A stretch of 64,000 nucleotides of DNA from an uncultured Lachnospiraceae bacterium (GTDB lineage: Bacteria; Bacillota; Clostridia; Lachnospirales; Lachnospiraceae), in NCBI GenBank assembly GCA_902786515.1, contig CADADA010000003.1, positions 95,332-159,331 of the forward strand. The letters run 5' to 3'. Both the position numbers and the translations under genes were made by a program. Below, piece by piece: positions 30,359-39,863 of this stretch; position 1 is the first letter of the stretch, and each line of letters begins with the position of its first letter. The notes under the pieces are model-generated. The model was given only the letters and a program-made list of their open reading frames with translations, ran no database searches and was not told the origin of the DNA.

Positions 30359-31507
30359 GTGACAGAGAATAGAAATAAAAAAAGAAATAAAAAGAAAACA
30401 GTCAGTTATTTTGACTATAATTTATTATTTATCATAATTTTTTTAATTGGCTTTGGTCTTGTAATGCTGTATAGTACCAGCTCGTATACGGCACAGATGA
30501 AATTTGGCAGTTCCACGTATTATCTGAAAAAACAGATTATAGCTTATATGCTGGGATTTGCAGCAATGTTTTTACTTATTTTTGTAGATTATCATGTATG
30601 GAAAAAATTTGCTCTGTGGATTTATATTGGTTCACTGCTTTCCGTGCTCGTCGTGCTTTCACCGCTTGGTGTGACATTAAATGGTGCGAGAAGATGGATT
30701 AATATTGGGATTGGAACTGTGCAGCCGGCAGAGATTGTAAAACTGGGTCTTATTATTTTCCTTGCATTTTGTATTGACAGAATGAGCAAAGGATTAAGAA
30801 AGGCCGGCATTTACATAAAATTAATGCTATTTGTTCTTGTTGCAGTTGGTATGATTTTTGTAATCACATCAAACTTAAGTTCAGCCATTATCATACTTGG
30901 AATCGGGTTTGTAATGCTGTTTGTGGCAAGTCCGAAATACAGCCATTATGTGTACACTATTCTTGCAGGAGCAATGTGTGGCGGCCTGTTCCTGCTTGTT
31001 GAAAAATTGGTTCTTAAAAGCTTCCGTTTTAACAGGTTTAGTGTATGGCTTAATCCTGAGGAGTACGCGCAAAGCGGTGGATTTCAGGTTCTTCAGGCTT
31101 TATATGCCATAGGCTCCGGCGGAATCCTGGGAAAAGGTCTGGGAAACAGTATACAAAAACTTGGATTTGTACCGGAAGCACAGAATGACATGATATTTAC
31201 AATTATATGTGAAGAACTGGGGCTGATAGGAGCTTTGGCGGTGATAGCGTTATTTGTGTTCATGATATGGAGATTTATGATTATCGCAAATAATGCACCG
31301 GATTTATTTGGAGCAATGCTTGTGGTGGGAGTTCTGGCTCACATTTCACTGCAGGTTGTGCTTAATATCGCCGTGGTAACTAACACAATTCCTAACACGG
31401 GTGTTACACTTCCTTTGATAAGCTACGGAGGAACTTCGGTATTGTTTATCATGTGTGAACTGGGATTGGTATTATCAGTGTCAAGGAGAATCAGATATGA
31501 AGAGTAG
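30359..31507 (+). CDS. ftsW: SEDS peptidoglycan polymerase (FtsW/SpoVE)
   Basis: 382 residues from GTG 30359 with AGGGAGTGG upstream. A SEDS-family glycosyltransferase with about ten membrane segments; LNGARRWINIG and the C-terminal PNTGVTLPLISYGGTS are diagnostic. It polymerises septal glycan together with a class B PBP. In spore formers the gene at this place may be FtsW or SpoVE; the sequence does not separate them. It overlaps divIB by 11 bases. murG, which usually follows, is absent here. Confidence 0.93.
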   Translation: MTENRNKKRNKKKTVSYFDYNLLFIIIFLIGFGLVMLYSTSSYTAQMKFGSSTYYLKKQIIAYMLGFAAMFLLIFVDYHVWKKFALWIYIGSLLSVLVVLSPLGVTLNGARRWINIGIGTVQPAEIVKLGLIIFLAFCIDRMSKGLRKAGIYIKLMLFVLVAVGMIFVITSNLSSAIIILGIGFVMLFVASPKYSHYVYTILAGAMCGGLFLLVEKLVLKSFRFNRFSVWLNPEEYAQSGGFQVLQALYAIGSGGILGKGLGNSIQKLGFVPEAQNDMIFTIICEELGLIGALAVIALFVFMIWRFMIIANNAPDLFGAMLVVGVLAHISLQVVLNIAVVTNTIPNTGVTLPLISYGGTSVLFIMCELGLVLSVSRRIRYEE

Positions 31508-32213
31508 GATGAAATACGGATTTATCATCTGGATAGTGGTGTTTGTACTGATTGCACTGCTGCTTGTAATGGCTGCACTTACAAGGATAACTGATGTGGA
31601 AATATCAGGTAATAAGACTTACTCTTCTAAACAGATTGAAAAACTGATATTCAAGGACAAAATGATGAAAAACCCCTTTGTGTTTTATATAAAGACAAAG
31701 ACGGGAAATCAGGAAAAAATACCATTTGTCTCAAGATATGATGTAACTATGAAATCGCTTACATCGGTAAAGATATCCGTTTATGAAAAAAAGATTGTAG
31801 GATATATTTCATATTTTGGAACGAATATGTATTTTGACAAAGACGGTATCGTGACTGAGAGTTCACAGGAAGTTATTGAAGGAATACCGAAAATTACCGG
31901 AATTGATTTTGACTATATAGTATTACATGAACCGATTCCTGTAAGTGATTCAAAGATTTTTAACGGAATAATGAATATTACACAGCTTCTTGAAAAATAT
32001 GAGCTTGCTGTTGATAAGATTCATATTTCGGAAAAACTTGAGATGACTTTATATATGGGTAATGTGAAGGTGGAATTGGGCAATGATGACCGTTTAAATG
32101 AAAAAATTATTGATTTAAATGATATGAGAGAGAATTTAAAAGACCTCTCAGGAACGCTCTATATGCGGGAATATGATGAAAATGGCAGTGGCTATACTTT
32201 CAAAAAAAATTAA
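31497..32213 (+). CDS. divIB: Divisome protein DivIB/FtsQ
   Basis: 238 residues from ATG 31497, preceded by AAGGAG; the longer reading from 31455 would lie within ftsW. A short cytoplasmic N-terminus, one membrane span (about 6-28) and an extracellular POTRA domain beginning ITDVEISGNKTYS mark the DivIB/FtsQ family. It joins FtsL and DivIC in the divisome. Sequence is divergent, as usual for the family, and position before ftsZ supports the call. Confidence 0.88.
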   Translation: MKSRMKYGFIIWIVVFVLIALLLVMAALTRITDVEISGNKTYSSKQIEKLIFKDKMMKNPFVFYIKTKTGNQEKIPFVSRYDVTMKSLTSVKISVYEKKIVGYISYFGTNMYFDKDGIVTESSQEVIEGIPKITGIDFDYIVLHEPIPVSDSKIFNGIMNITQLLEKYELAVDKIHISEKLEMTLYMGNVKVELGNDDRLNEKIIDLNDMRENLKDLSGTLYMREYDENGSGYTFKKN

Positions 32214-32230
32214 TTTTTCTAAAAAAGGCA

Positions 32231-32259
32231 TTGATTATTTTTCAATTTGAATATATTAT
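32231..32259 (+). promoter_or_regulatory. Candidate ftsZ promoter
   Basis: TTGATT at 32231-32236 and TATTAT at 32254-32259 with a 17-base spacer, in the 112-base gap before ftsZ; a TATAAT overlaps downstream at 32259-32264 but is poorly spaced. Confidence 0.5.
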
Positions 32260-32325
32260 ATAATAAGTCGATAGTATGTGTATGCGGGAAATGGACATGC
32301 ATGGAGATAGAAGGAGGAAAGAACC

Positions 32326-33471
32326 TTGTTAGAGATTACAACAAATGAGGCAGAAGCGGCAGCAAAGATTATAGTAGTAGGTGTCGGAGGTGCCGGTAAT
32401 AATGCTGTTAACAGAATGATAGATGAGAATATAAGTGGAGTAGAATTTATTGGTGTTAATACGGACAAGCAGGCTTTAAAACTGTGTAAGGCTCCGATGG
32501 CATTGCAAATCGGTGAAAAGCTGACTAAGGGACTGGGTGCAGGAGCTCAGCCTGAGGTAGGAGAGAAGGCTGCAGAAGAGAATATAGATGAGATTACGCA
32601 GGCACTTAAGGGGTCTGATATGGTATTTGTCACATGCGGTATGGGTGGCGGTACCGGAACAGGTGCAGCTCCTGTAGTGGCGAAAGTAGCTAAAGATATG
32701 GGAATATTGACAGTCGGAGTTGTTACAAAGCCTTTCAGATTTGAAGCAAAGACGAGAATGAATAATGCACTTTCAGGTATTGAGAAGCTTAAGGAAAATG
32801 TTGATACGCTGATAGTTATTCCTAATGATAAGCTCCTTGAGATCGTTGACAGAAGAACGACTATGCCGGAGGCATTGAGAAAAGCTGACGAGGTACTCCA
32901 GCAGGCAGTTCAGGGAATTACAGACCTGATTAACGTACCGGCACTCATTAATCTTGATTTTGCTGACGTTCAGACTGTTATGACAGATAAAGGTATTGCA
33001 CATATCGGTATTGGTAGTGCAAAAGGTGATGACAAGGCGAATGAAGCAGTACAGATGGCTGTAACGAGTCCGTTGCTTGAGACAACGATTGCAGGCGCAT
33101 CCCATGTCATTATCAATGTTTCAGGTGATATCAGTCTTATCGAGGCAAATGAGGCTGCTACATATGTTCAGGATTTAGCAGGTGAAGATGCCAATATTAT
33201 CTTTGGTGCAAGATATGATGAGACATATCCTGAGGAATGTACTATTACAGTTATTGCGACAGGACTTGACGGTGCATCAGATTCACCGGCAGGAGGAATG
33301 AGAATGGGAAGACCGGCTTCTGCATATACATCAGCAAGACCTATTTCACAGAGACCGGTATCACAGTCGCAGCCTGTCAGAAGCTCAGTTACTCCTATAC
33401 AGAAAACTGTAGAAAGCAGAACGGAGTCTCAGAGCCTTAAGATACCTGAATTTTTACAGAAGCACAGATAA
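32326..33471 (+). CDS. ftsZ: Cell division protein FtsZ
   Basis: 381 residues from TTG 32326 behind AAGGAGG. Tubulin-like GTPase forming the Z-ring. Present are [15 protein letters not shown], the tubulin signature [19 protein letters not shown] and the T7 loop region [12 protein letters not shown] variable linker rich in Ser, Pro and Arg ends in the conserved tail [10 protein letters not shown] that binds membrane tethers. ftsA, its usual partner upstream, is missing; another anchor such as SepF encoded elsewhere is likely. Confidence 0.98.
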   Translation: MLEITTNEAEAAAKIIVVGVGGAGNNAVNRMIDENISGVEFIGVNTDKQALKLCKAPMALQIGEKLTKGLGAGAQPEVGEKAAEENIDEITQALKGSDMVFVTCGMGGGTGTGAAPVVAKVAKDMGILTVGVVTKPFRFEAKTRMNNALSGIEKLKENVDTLIVIPNDKLLEIVDRRTTMPEALRKADEVLQQAVQGITDLINVPALINLDFADVQTVMTDKGIAHIGIGSAKGDDKANEAVQMAVTSPLLETTIAGASHVIINVSGDISLIEANEAATYVQDLAGEDANIIFGARYDETYPEECTITVIATGLDGASDSPAGGMRMGRPASAYTSARPISQRPVSQSQPVRSSVTPIQKTVESRTESQSLKIPEFLQKHR

Positions 33472-33496
33472 TATTTTATACGAGTTATAATATACT

Positions 33497-33538
33497 CAGG
33501 GAATGTGAATACAATAGTATTCATGTTCCCTGTTTTTT
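33497..33538 (+). terminator. Terminator after ftsZ
   Basis: A 16-bp stem with two G-U pairs (33497-33512 with 33517-33532), a 4-base AATA loop and six T residues. Confidence 0.95.
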
Positions 33539-33550
33539 AGTGCAATTTAC

Positions 33551-33616
33551 TGTCGAAATATTTTTTGATTGTACAGACATCATATGACAAAATCCATGCA
33601 TATGATAGTATATAAT
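33551..33616 (+). promoter_or_regulatory. spoIIG-type promoter with Spo0A-like box
   Basis: ATGACA at 33584-33589 and TATAAT at 33611-33616 are separated by 21 bases, longer than normal but like the 22-base spacing of the B. subtilis spoIIG promoter, which Spo0A~P activates. An exact 0A core TGTCGAA is at 33551-33557; a weaker TTTTGTCA on the minus strand overlaps the -35. Confidence 0.65.
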
Positions 33617-33653
33617 ATATTAAACGGCTATATCAAATGGAGGATTTGGGAAT

Positions 33654-34451
33654 ATGAAATTTATAATATACCTTGATTCCTTCTTCATGATGAATTTTGT
33701 TATGGACATTATTTCACTTATATCGTGCAGTATGTTGATACATAGAAGGTTTAATATATTCAGGATTATAACAGCGGCTGTGACAGGAAGTGCTTATGCA
33801 TGCGTGCATTTAATGTATCTGAGAGGAACCGGAATCATTGCATGGCTTTTAACCTATGTAATCATATGTACTGTAATGGTATTTGCTGCCTTTGGAGATA
33901 AAACTTTAAAGGGGATAGTGAGAAATGTATTAATGCTGTACATAACGATTTTTATTATGGGGGGTATGGCAAATGTGCTGTACTTTCGGATGGGAATCAA
34001 AAATATGCCGTTTTTATTCATATTAACAGGAGTGGCGGGAATATCCGTCAGCGGTTTTCTGTCACGAAAGGTAAATTGTCTGTCAAGATGTGCAGAAGTT
34101 ATTCTTAACAACAGGGGAGAAGAGGTAAGGATTATGGCACTGGTTGACTCCGGCAATTTGCTCAGGGAGCCTTATTCGGGCAGATGCGTGAATGTATTAT
34201 CATATGAATGTGCAGGTAAACTTATGGAGGGAGATGATATATACAGGCAAAAGGGATATATGAAAATACCATACAGTTCAATAGGAAATGAAAGTGGGAT
34301 GATGGATGGTTTTGAAATTGACGAAATGACAGTATGCTACAGGGATAAAAAATATTTCAGGGAAAAAGTAATTGTAGGAATTTATAAAGGTAAAAAGGCC
34401 TTTGGAGATGAATATGAAATGATTTTAAATCCAGAGGAGTTAGGAAAATGA
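33654..34451 (+). CDS. spoIIGA: Sigma-E processing protease SpoIIGA
   Basis: 265 residues. Five hydrophobic segments in the first 145 residues are followed by an aspartic-protease-like domain with LVDSGN (D165, the catalytic Asp) and [13 protein letters not shown]. SpoIIGA is the membrane protease that activates pro-sigma-E in the mother cell after a forespore signal. Its place directly before sigE and after ftsZ repeats the B. subtilis order. GGAGG lies 10 bases before the ATG. Confidence 0.94.
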   Translation: MKFIIYLDSFFMMNFVMDIISLISCSMLIHRRFNIFRIITAAVTGSAYACVHLMYLRGTGIIAWLLTYVIICTVMVFAAFGDKTLKGIVRNVLMLYITIFIMGGMANVLYFRMGIKNMPFLFILTGVAGISVSGFLSRKVNCLSRCAEVILNNRGEEVRIMALVDSGNLLREPYSGRCVNVLSYECAGKLMEGDDIYRQKGYMKIPYSSIGNESGMMDGFEIDEMTVCYRDKKYFREKVIVGIYKGKKAFGDEYEMILNPEELGK

Positions 34452-34464
34452 AGGGATGTTAAAT

Positions 34465-35205
34465 ATGTTTATAAAGGTATCTATTCCGAATAGGTTTCAA
34501 CTAAGGATTATGCCGGATATAAAGAGTTTTTTATTTTCAAAAAGGGGAGAAATCCATTACATAGGCGGAAGTGAGGTTCTTCCACCGCCATTGTCACAGG
34601 ATGAGGAACAGGAAGTTTTGTATGAGCTGCAAAAATGTGACAGCCTTGGGGCAAGGTCAAAACTAATTGAACACAATTTGAGACTTGTTGTCTATATTGC
34701 GAAGAAGTTTGACAATACAGGTGTAGGGGTTGAAGATTTGATATCAATAGGTACGATTGGATTGATTAAATCTATCAATACATTTAATCCCGGGAAGAAT
34801 ATCAAACTTGCAACATATGCTTCCAGATGCATAGAAAATGAAATATTAATGTATCTGCGCAGGAACAACAAGACAAAATTGGAAGTGTCCATAGATGAAC
34901 CGCTCAACGTGGATTGGGATGGAAATGAGTTGTTGTTGTCAGATGTTCTTGGAACTGATGAAGATGTGATTTCAAGGGATATCGAAAATGAGGTGGAAAG
35001 GAATCTGCTGTTAAAAGCCATCAGCAGACTTAATGAAAGAGAACGTACCATTATCAAATTAAGATTCGGGCTCAATCATGAGGATGATGAAGAACTGACA
35101 CAAAAAGAAGTTGCTGATATGCTTGGAATATCGCAATCATACATATCAAGACTTGAAAAGAAGATTATGCGAAGACTAAAAAAAGAAATCGTAAGATTTG
35201 AGTAA
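34465..35205 (+). CDS. sigE: RNA polymerase sporulation sigma factor SigE
   Basis: About 246 residues from ATG 34465 (AAGGG 9 bases upstream); an ATG at 34456 abuts that SD. A short pro-sequence (about 25-30 residues) precedes [13 protein letters not shown], the conserved boundary region. Region 2 ([50 protein letters not shown]) and region 4 ([22 protein letters not shown]) match SigE closely. It runs early mother-cell transcription. The sigG gene that follows in B. subtilis is absent; the next gene has its own promoter. Confidence 0.96.
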   Translation: MFIKVSIPNRFQLRIMPDIKSFLFSKRGEIHYIGGSEVLPPPLSQDEEQEVLYELQKCDSLGARSKLIEHNLRLVVYIAKKFDNTGVGVEDLISIGTIGLIKSINTFNPGKNIKLATYASRCIENEILMYLRRNNKTKLEVSIDEPLNVDWDGNELLLSDVLGTDEDVISRDIENEVERNLLLKAISRLNERERTIIKLRFGLNHEDDEELTQKEVADMLGISQSYISRLEKKIMRRLKKEIVRFE

Positions 35206-35214
35206 AAGAAAATA

Positions 35215-35243
35215 TTTACATCAATAGTTCAAAATAGTATAAT
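35215..35243 (+). promoter_or_regulatory. Promoter of the UDP-sugar pyrophosphorylase gene
   Basis: TTTACA at 35215-35220 and TATAAT at 35238-35243 with a 17-base spacer, just after the sigE stop. Confidence 0.75.
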
Positions 35244-35276
35244 AATATTTAAAATGCAATAGATGGAGGAAATGAA

Positions 35277-36503
35277 ATGAACAAAAATCAGGCAGAGGAA
35301 TTCTTAAAAGAGATTCATCAGCAGCATATATTACAGTATTTTGATGAATTGGGGGATGATTCTAAGGAGGCACTGTTGTCACAGATTGAGAACACGGATT
35401 TTTCAGTGATTGACATAAAAAAAGATAATTCACCGTCAAAAGCAGGGACGATAGAGCCATTAGGAGCAATGAAGCTTGAAGAGATAAATCAGAACAAAGA
35501 AAAGTATAGAGAGATTGGACTTAATGCGATAAGACAGTCTAAGGTGGGAGCTGTACTCTTAGCGGGAGGACAGGGTACAAGACTGGGATTTGACAAGCCT
35601 AAGGGTATGTTTAATATTGGTGTCAATGTCGAACTGCCTATATTCAAAAGACTTATATTAAATCTTATGGAAGTAGTCGATGAAGCAGGATGCTATGTTC
35701 CGTTATTCATCATGACAAGTGAAAAGAATCATGATGATACGGTCTCTTTCTTTAAGGAAAATGATTTCTTTGGATATGATAAAGAATACGTAAGATTTTT
35801 CGTGCAGGATATGTCACCGAGCGTTGATTACAATGGTAAGGTTTATATGGAGGCGAAAGACCGTATTTCTCTTTCACCAAATGGAAATGGAGGATGGTAT
35901 TCATCTCTTATGAACAACGAAGAGACATCTGACGCGCTGAAAAAATTCGGCATTGAATGGCTGAATGTTTTTGCTGTGGATAACGTTCTTCAAAGAATGG
36001 CTGATCCGGTGTTTGTAGGTGCTACGATTGACTCAGGCTGTGTATCAGGTGCAAAAGTAGTTAAAAAAGCAAATCCTGATGAAAAAGTCGGGGCAATGTG
36101 TAAGAAGGATGGTCATCCATACATAATAGAGTATTATGAGATGTCTGATGAGCTCAAAGCACAGAAGGATGAAAGCGGAGAGCCTGCATATAATTATGGA
36201 GTTATTCTTAATTATCTGTTCAGAACGGATGAACTTCAAAAGATAGTAGACTTGGAATTTCCGGTGCACGTTGTAGAAAAGAAGATTCCATATATGAATG
36301 AGTCGGGTGAATATATTAAACCGGAAGAACCAAACGGCTACAAATTTGAGGGATTGATTCTTGATATGATTATGATGTTGAAGGATTGTCTCGTGTTTGA
36401 AGTTGAAAGAGAAAGAGAATTTGCACCTGTAAAGAATAAAGAAGGTGTGGATTCAGTTGTCAGTGCCAGAGAACTGCTTCGGAAAAACGGAGTAGAGATT
36501 TAG
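35277..36503 (+). CDS. UDPGP-family UDP-N-acetylhexosamine/UDP-glucose pyrophosphorylase
   Basis: 408 residues of the UDPGP type common in eukaryotes (AGX1/UAP1-like) and distinct from bacterial GlmU or GalU. The nucleotide loop LLAGGQGTRLGFDKPKGMF is clear; MTSEKNHDDT, FVQDMSPSVDYNGK and PNGNGGWYSSL are further UAP-like motifs. It should make a UDP-sugar from UTP and a sugar 1-phosphate; GlcNAc-1-P is likeliest, but GalNAc- or Glc-1-P cannot be excluded. GGAGG precedes the ATG. It is followed by argS after 27 bases with no terminator between. Confidence 0.88.
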   Translation: MNKNQAEEFLKEIHQQHILQYFDELGDDSKEALLSQIENTDFSVIDIKKDNSPSKAGTIEPLGAMKLEEINQNKEKYREIGLNAIRQSKVGAVLLAGGQGTRLGFDKPKGMFNIGVNVELPIFKRLILNLMEVVDEAGCYVPLFIMTSEKNHDDTVSFFKENDFFGYDKEYVRFFVQDMSPSVDYNGKVYMEAKDRISLSPNGNGGWYSSLMNNEETSDALKKFGIEWLNVFAVDNVLQRMADPVFVGATIDSGCVSGAKVVKKANPDEKVGAMCKKDGHPYIIEYYEMSDELKAQKDESGEPAYNYGVILNYLFRTDELQKIVDLEFPVHVVEKKIPYMNESGEYIKPEEPNGYKFEGLILDMIMMLKDCLVFEVEREREFAPVKNKEGVDSVVSARELLRKNGVEI

Positions 36504-36530
36504 ACAACATGTAGATAAAAGGAGAAACCA

Positions 36531-38300
36531 ATGAAGGAAATAATCAATTTAATCACAGAGAAACTTGAAGATGTATTTAAACAATGTGGTTATGAAGAAA
36601 GATTTGCAAAGGTCACGGTTTCTAACAGACCTGACCTGTGCGAATATCAGTGTAATGGTGCGATGGCTGCTGCAAAGCAATATAAGAAAGCGCCTATTAT
36701 GATTGCGACGGATATTGTTGAAAAAATAAAGGATGATGAGATGTTTGAGTCCGTTTCGGCTGTAAATCCCGGATTTATTAATATTATACTGAGTGGGGAT
36801 TTTGTATCGTCTTATGTTAATGATATGTCAAAAGATGATGATTTCGGATATGAGAAAAAGCATAACAAAACGATAGTAATAGATTATGGCGGACCCAATG
36901 TCGCAAAACCGCTTCATGTAGGTCATCTTCGTTCGGCAGTTATTGGAGAGAGTTTAAAGAGAATACTAAGGTATGCCGGAAATAATGTCACAGGAGATGT
37001 TCATCTTGGAGACTGGGGCCTTCAGATGGGACTCATTATTACGGAGTTAAAGGAGCGTAATCCAAAGCTTTGTTATTTTGATGATTCTTATACTGGAGAA
37101 TATCCTGAAGAAGCACCGTTTACGATATCTGAACTTGAAGAAATCTATCCGTGTGCGAGTGGAAGGTCAAAAGAAGACCCGGAGTATAAGAACAGAGCTC
37201 ACGAAGCTACTTTAAAACTGCAGCAGGGATATAAACCATACATTGCGTTGTGGAAGCATATCATGAATGTGTCCGTGGATGATTTGAAGAGGAATTATGA
37301 CCGGCTTGATGTGTCATTTGATCTGTGGAAGGGAGAGAGTGATGCTGACGCTTATGTTCCTGAGCTTATCGACATGCTTAAGAGTAAAAATCTTTTACAT
37401 GAAAGTCAGGGAGCGATGGTTGTTGATGTGGCACAGGACACTGATACAAAAGAGATACCTCCATGTATTGTCCAGAAATCAGATGGTGCGGCGTTATATG
37501 CTACTTCAGATTTAGCTACACTTATCCAGCGAAGACGTGATTTTGATCCTGATGCTGTAATCTATATAGCAGATAAAAGACAGGAAATGCATTTTACACA
37601 GGTATTCAGGGTGGCAAAGAAAGCGGAAGTTGTACCGGATAAAACAGAGCTTGTATTTTGTGGCTTTGGTACAATGAACGGAAAGGACGGAAAACCGTTT
37701 AAGACCAGAGACGGAGGAGTAATGAGGCTCGAACACCTGATTAGTGATATAGATAATGCAGTGTATGATAAGATGATGGAAAACCGCTCAATGGAAGAAG
37801 AGGAAGCAAAATCTATAGCGAAAATAGTAGGCTTGTCTGCTCTTAAGTATGGTGATTTATCTAATCAGGCATCGAAAGATTACGTATTTGATTTGGATAG
37901 ATTTGTTTCATTTGAAGGAAATACAGGACCATATATCTTATATACGATTGTAAGAATTAAGTCAATTATATCAAAATATTTGGGAGATTCTTCAGAAAAA
38001 GATGCGCTTATGTCAGATATTCTGCCTGCCGGAAGTGACAGTGAAAAAGAACTGATGTTAAAACTTGCAGGATATCAGACTGTTATTAATGTGGCTGTAG
38101 ATGAGCTTGCACCGCATAAGATATGCGCATACATATACGAAGTATCAAATGTATTTAATAAATTCTATCATGATACAAGAATTTTAAGTGAAACCGATGA
38201 AAGCAAGAAGAAGAGTTATATTGCACTTATTAATCTTACTATGAAGATTTTGGAGAAATGCATAGGATTGCTTGGATTCGGTGCACCGGAAAGAATGTAA
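36531..38300 (+). CDS. argS: Arginyl-tRNA synthetase
   Basis: 589 residues. Class I synthetase with an N-terminal Add-1 domain, the HIGH motif as HVGHLRSAVIG (about residue 138) preceded by YGGPNVAKPL, and a C-terminal anticodon-binding DALR domain. The KMSKS counterpart is degenerate (GKPFKTRDGG), which is normal for many ArgRS. No T-box leader is visible in the short gap after the preceding gene, so it probably relies on the 35215 promoter. Confidence 0.97.
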   Translation: MKEIINLITEKLEDVFKQCGYEERFAKVTVSNRPDLCEYQCNGAMAAAKQYKKAPIMIATDIVEKIKDDEMFESVSAVNPGFINIILSGDFVSSYVNDMSKDDDFGYEKKHNKTIVIDYGGPNVAKPLHVGHLRSAVIGESLKRILRYAGNNVTGDVHLGDWGLQMGLIITELKERNPKLCYFDDSYTGEYPEEAPFTISELEEIYPCASGRSKEDPEYKNRAHEATLKLQQGYKPYIALWKHIMNVSVDDLKRNYDRLDVSFDLWKGESDADAYVPELIDMLKSKNLLHESQGAMVVDVAQDTDTKEIPPCIVQKSDGAALYATSDLATLIQRRRDFDPDAVIYIADKRQEMHFTQVFRVAKKAEVVPDKTELVFCGFGTMNGKDGKPFKTRDGGVMRLEHLISDIDNAVYDKMMENRSMEEEEAKSIAKIVGLSALKYGDLSNQASKDYVFDLDRFVSFEGNTGPYILYTIVRIKSIISKYLGDSSEKDALMSDILPAGSDSEKELMLKLAGYQTVINVAVDELAPHKICAYIYEVSNVFNKFYHDTRILSETDESKKKSYIALINLTMKILEKCIGLLGFGAPERM

Positions 38301-38301
38301 A

Positions 38302-38340
38302 AAAACCGGGCAGGATTGATTTCCTGCCCGGTTTTAAAAA
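38302..38340 (+). terminator. Bidirectional terminator argS / minus-strand gene
   Basis: AAAACCGGGCAGGA at 38302-38315 pairs perfectly with TCCTGCCCGGTTTT at 38322-38335 around a 6-base loop; A-runs and T-runs on both sides suit both convergent transcripts. Confidence 0.9.
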
Positions 38341-38341
38341 A

Positions 38342-38767
38342 TTATTCTGCGTCTGAATCTGTATCATCCGCTGCCTGTTCTAAATCATCTTCGCCTACAT
38401 TTTCATCAGAAATTTCTTCTGTATTCTCATCAGAGTTTTCAACAGAAGCGTCAGACGAATCTGTTACATCGGAAACAGCCTCTGAATTTTCTTCTGAACC
38501 ATCTTCAGCGGAAGTCTCTTCTTCAGAACCGTTCCTTTCGATAATACGGTCGATTTCGCCGGAAGTCAGATTTGATACCGGTCTATTGACAGAAGTGTCT
38601 TTTTTTATGAACTTGGCATATACAGACCATCCGATAAATACAACCATTATAATAGCAACCAGTATTAAGAACAGATTGATAAGTAACTCTGTACGTTTGC
38701 TGCTATTAGAGTGTTTTTTGCGGTTTTTCTTTTCCTGCTTATAACGGTCTACTTTTTCCTGACTCAT
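38342..38767 (-). CDS. Single-pass membrane protein with acidic Ser/Glu tail
   Basis: 141 residues from the ATG at 38767 (AAAGGG about 10 bases upstream); a longer reading starts at 38806. A basic N-terminus (KQEKKNRKKHSNSSKR) precedes one membrane span (about 30-50, LLINLFLILVAIIMVVFIGW). The external part has about 25 ordinary residues and then a low-complexity tail of about 60 residues of Ser, Asp, Glu and Ala. Net charge and topology suggest a cell-envelope protein whose tail extends into the wall. I recognise no family and assign no function. The plus-strand Ser-rich frame over it is a shadow. Confidence 0.75.
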   Translation of the reverse strand: MSQEKVDRYKQEKKNRKKHSNSSKRTELLINLFLILVAIIMVVFIGWSVYAKFIKKDTSVNRPVSNLTSGEIDRIIERNGSEEETSAEDGSEENSEAVSDVTDSSDASVENSDENTEEISDENVGEDDLEQAADDTDSDAE

Positions 38768-38915
38768 GATTCCATCCCTTTCCATTGCCTGACTATGTAC
38801 AGGCAATTAACATCACGTTACATTATATAACAAAATAACAAAATAATAAATAAGAAATTGAAAAAATTTTTCCAGAATGAATTGTGAAAAATTACAAATA
38901 ATCAAGGGATTATTA

Positions 38916-38944
38916 TTGACATCTTTGTGCTAATGTAATAAAAT
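38916..38944 (+). promoter_or_regulatory. Near-consensus promoter of the orphan gene
   Basis: Perfect TTGACA at 38916-38921 and TAAAAT at 38939-38944 with a 17-base spacer. This predicts strong sigma-A expression of the gene at 38984. Confidence 0.85.
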
Positions 38945-38983
38945 GTTATATATATAAAACTAGAGAAATGGGGAATAAGCGAT

Positions 38984-39646
38984 ATGATTAAAAGTTTTGT
39001 GCAGATTTTGAATATTGGTTTTGGTATCATTAATAACACTGAACCTGTGACCGATAGGAATCCGGATGCGGTAATGGAACATATTTTAAGTATGGATGAT
39101 CCTGCAAGAGATATCAGGATTATTGGCTTCCGTTTCTATGATATGGACACAGATACAGGTATGATGAGCAATCAGAGCGGAATCTATTACCTCGAAGGTG
39201 AAGAGTTTACATATCCGAAGATTGACAATGATATCACAACCTATATGAAGACAACTAACATTGACTATGAAAAAGGACAGCAGCTTATTAAAATTAAAAA
39301 GCCAAATGTACTGGTTTATCCATTTAATCCAAATGATACCATACTTGATACAGCTTCAGTATTGGTTAAGATGAAGATTAAGAAAGAAGAGGAGAGAAAG
39401 GCAAGACTCGAAGAAGAGATTGTTGCATATAAGAATAATCTTGTACTTGAACTCAGAAAAGTACAGGAGCTTCTTGAAGGCAACCAGTTCAATGCCATAC
39501 CTTTGATTGATACCTCTGAAGGAGATGCTAAGGCACTCAATATTATGGGTGATAAAGGTAACTTCAACAAGCATATCAATCATATGAGAAATATCAGGGT
39601 AGAGATTATGGCGATTGATAAGTTCTTGAGAGAGAATGCTATGTAA
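38984..39646 (+). CDS. Conserved-looking protein of unknown function
   Basis: 220 residues, no signal peptide, no membrane span. Residues 1-125 look like a compact alpha/beta domain (IGFRFYDMDTDTG, YYLEGEEFTYP); about 128-165 are highly charged and helical (KMKIKKEEERKARLEEE), probably a coiled coil, and the C-terminus is also helical. I do not recognise the family. It is monocistronic, with a near-consensus promoter, a good start and its own terminator, so it is likely abundant. Composition and codon use match the neighbours. Confidence 0.8.
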   Translation: MIKSFVQILNIGFGIINNTEPVTDRNPDAVMEHILSMDDPARDIRIIGFRFYDMDTDTGMMSNQSGIYYLEGEEFTYPKIDNDITTYMKTTNIDYEKGQQLIKIKKPNVLVYPFNPNDTILDTASVLVKMKIKKEEERKARLEEEIVAYKNNLVLELRKVQELLEGNQFNAIPLIDTSEGDAKALNIMGDKGNFNKHINHMRNIRVEIMAIDKFLRENAM

Positions 39647-39664
39647 ATGATAATATAGTGAATG

Positions 39665-39715
39665 AACAGGCAGTTATTCCTGAGAGGATTTCAGGTTTGA
39701 CTGCCTGTTATTTTT
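39665..39715 (+). terminator. Terminator after the orphan gene
   Basis: AACAGGCAGT (39665-39674) pairs with ACTGCCTGTT (39700-39709), with an inner CCTGA/TCAGG stem, then ATTTTT. Confidence 0.88.
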
Positions 39716-39863
39716 GTATAAATAATATTATATAATGATATGGCGATGTATATAATTAACAATTATGGGAATTATATACTGTTTTTTTTGTTCAATTGTG
39801 ACGGTGAGAAAGAGTAATAATAAAAAAGTAACGTTGCAATGTGACGATATTGTTATTCAGGTC

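Noticed and set aside
38316..38744. Plus-strand Ser-rich frame opposite the acidic-tail membrane protein
   Set aside because: Antisense of the Glu/Ser-coding tail; it starts inside the argS terminator and has no SD or promoter.
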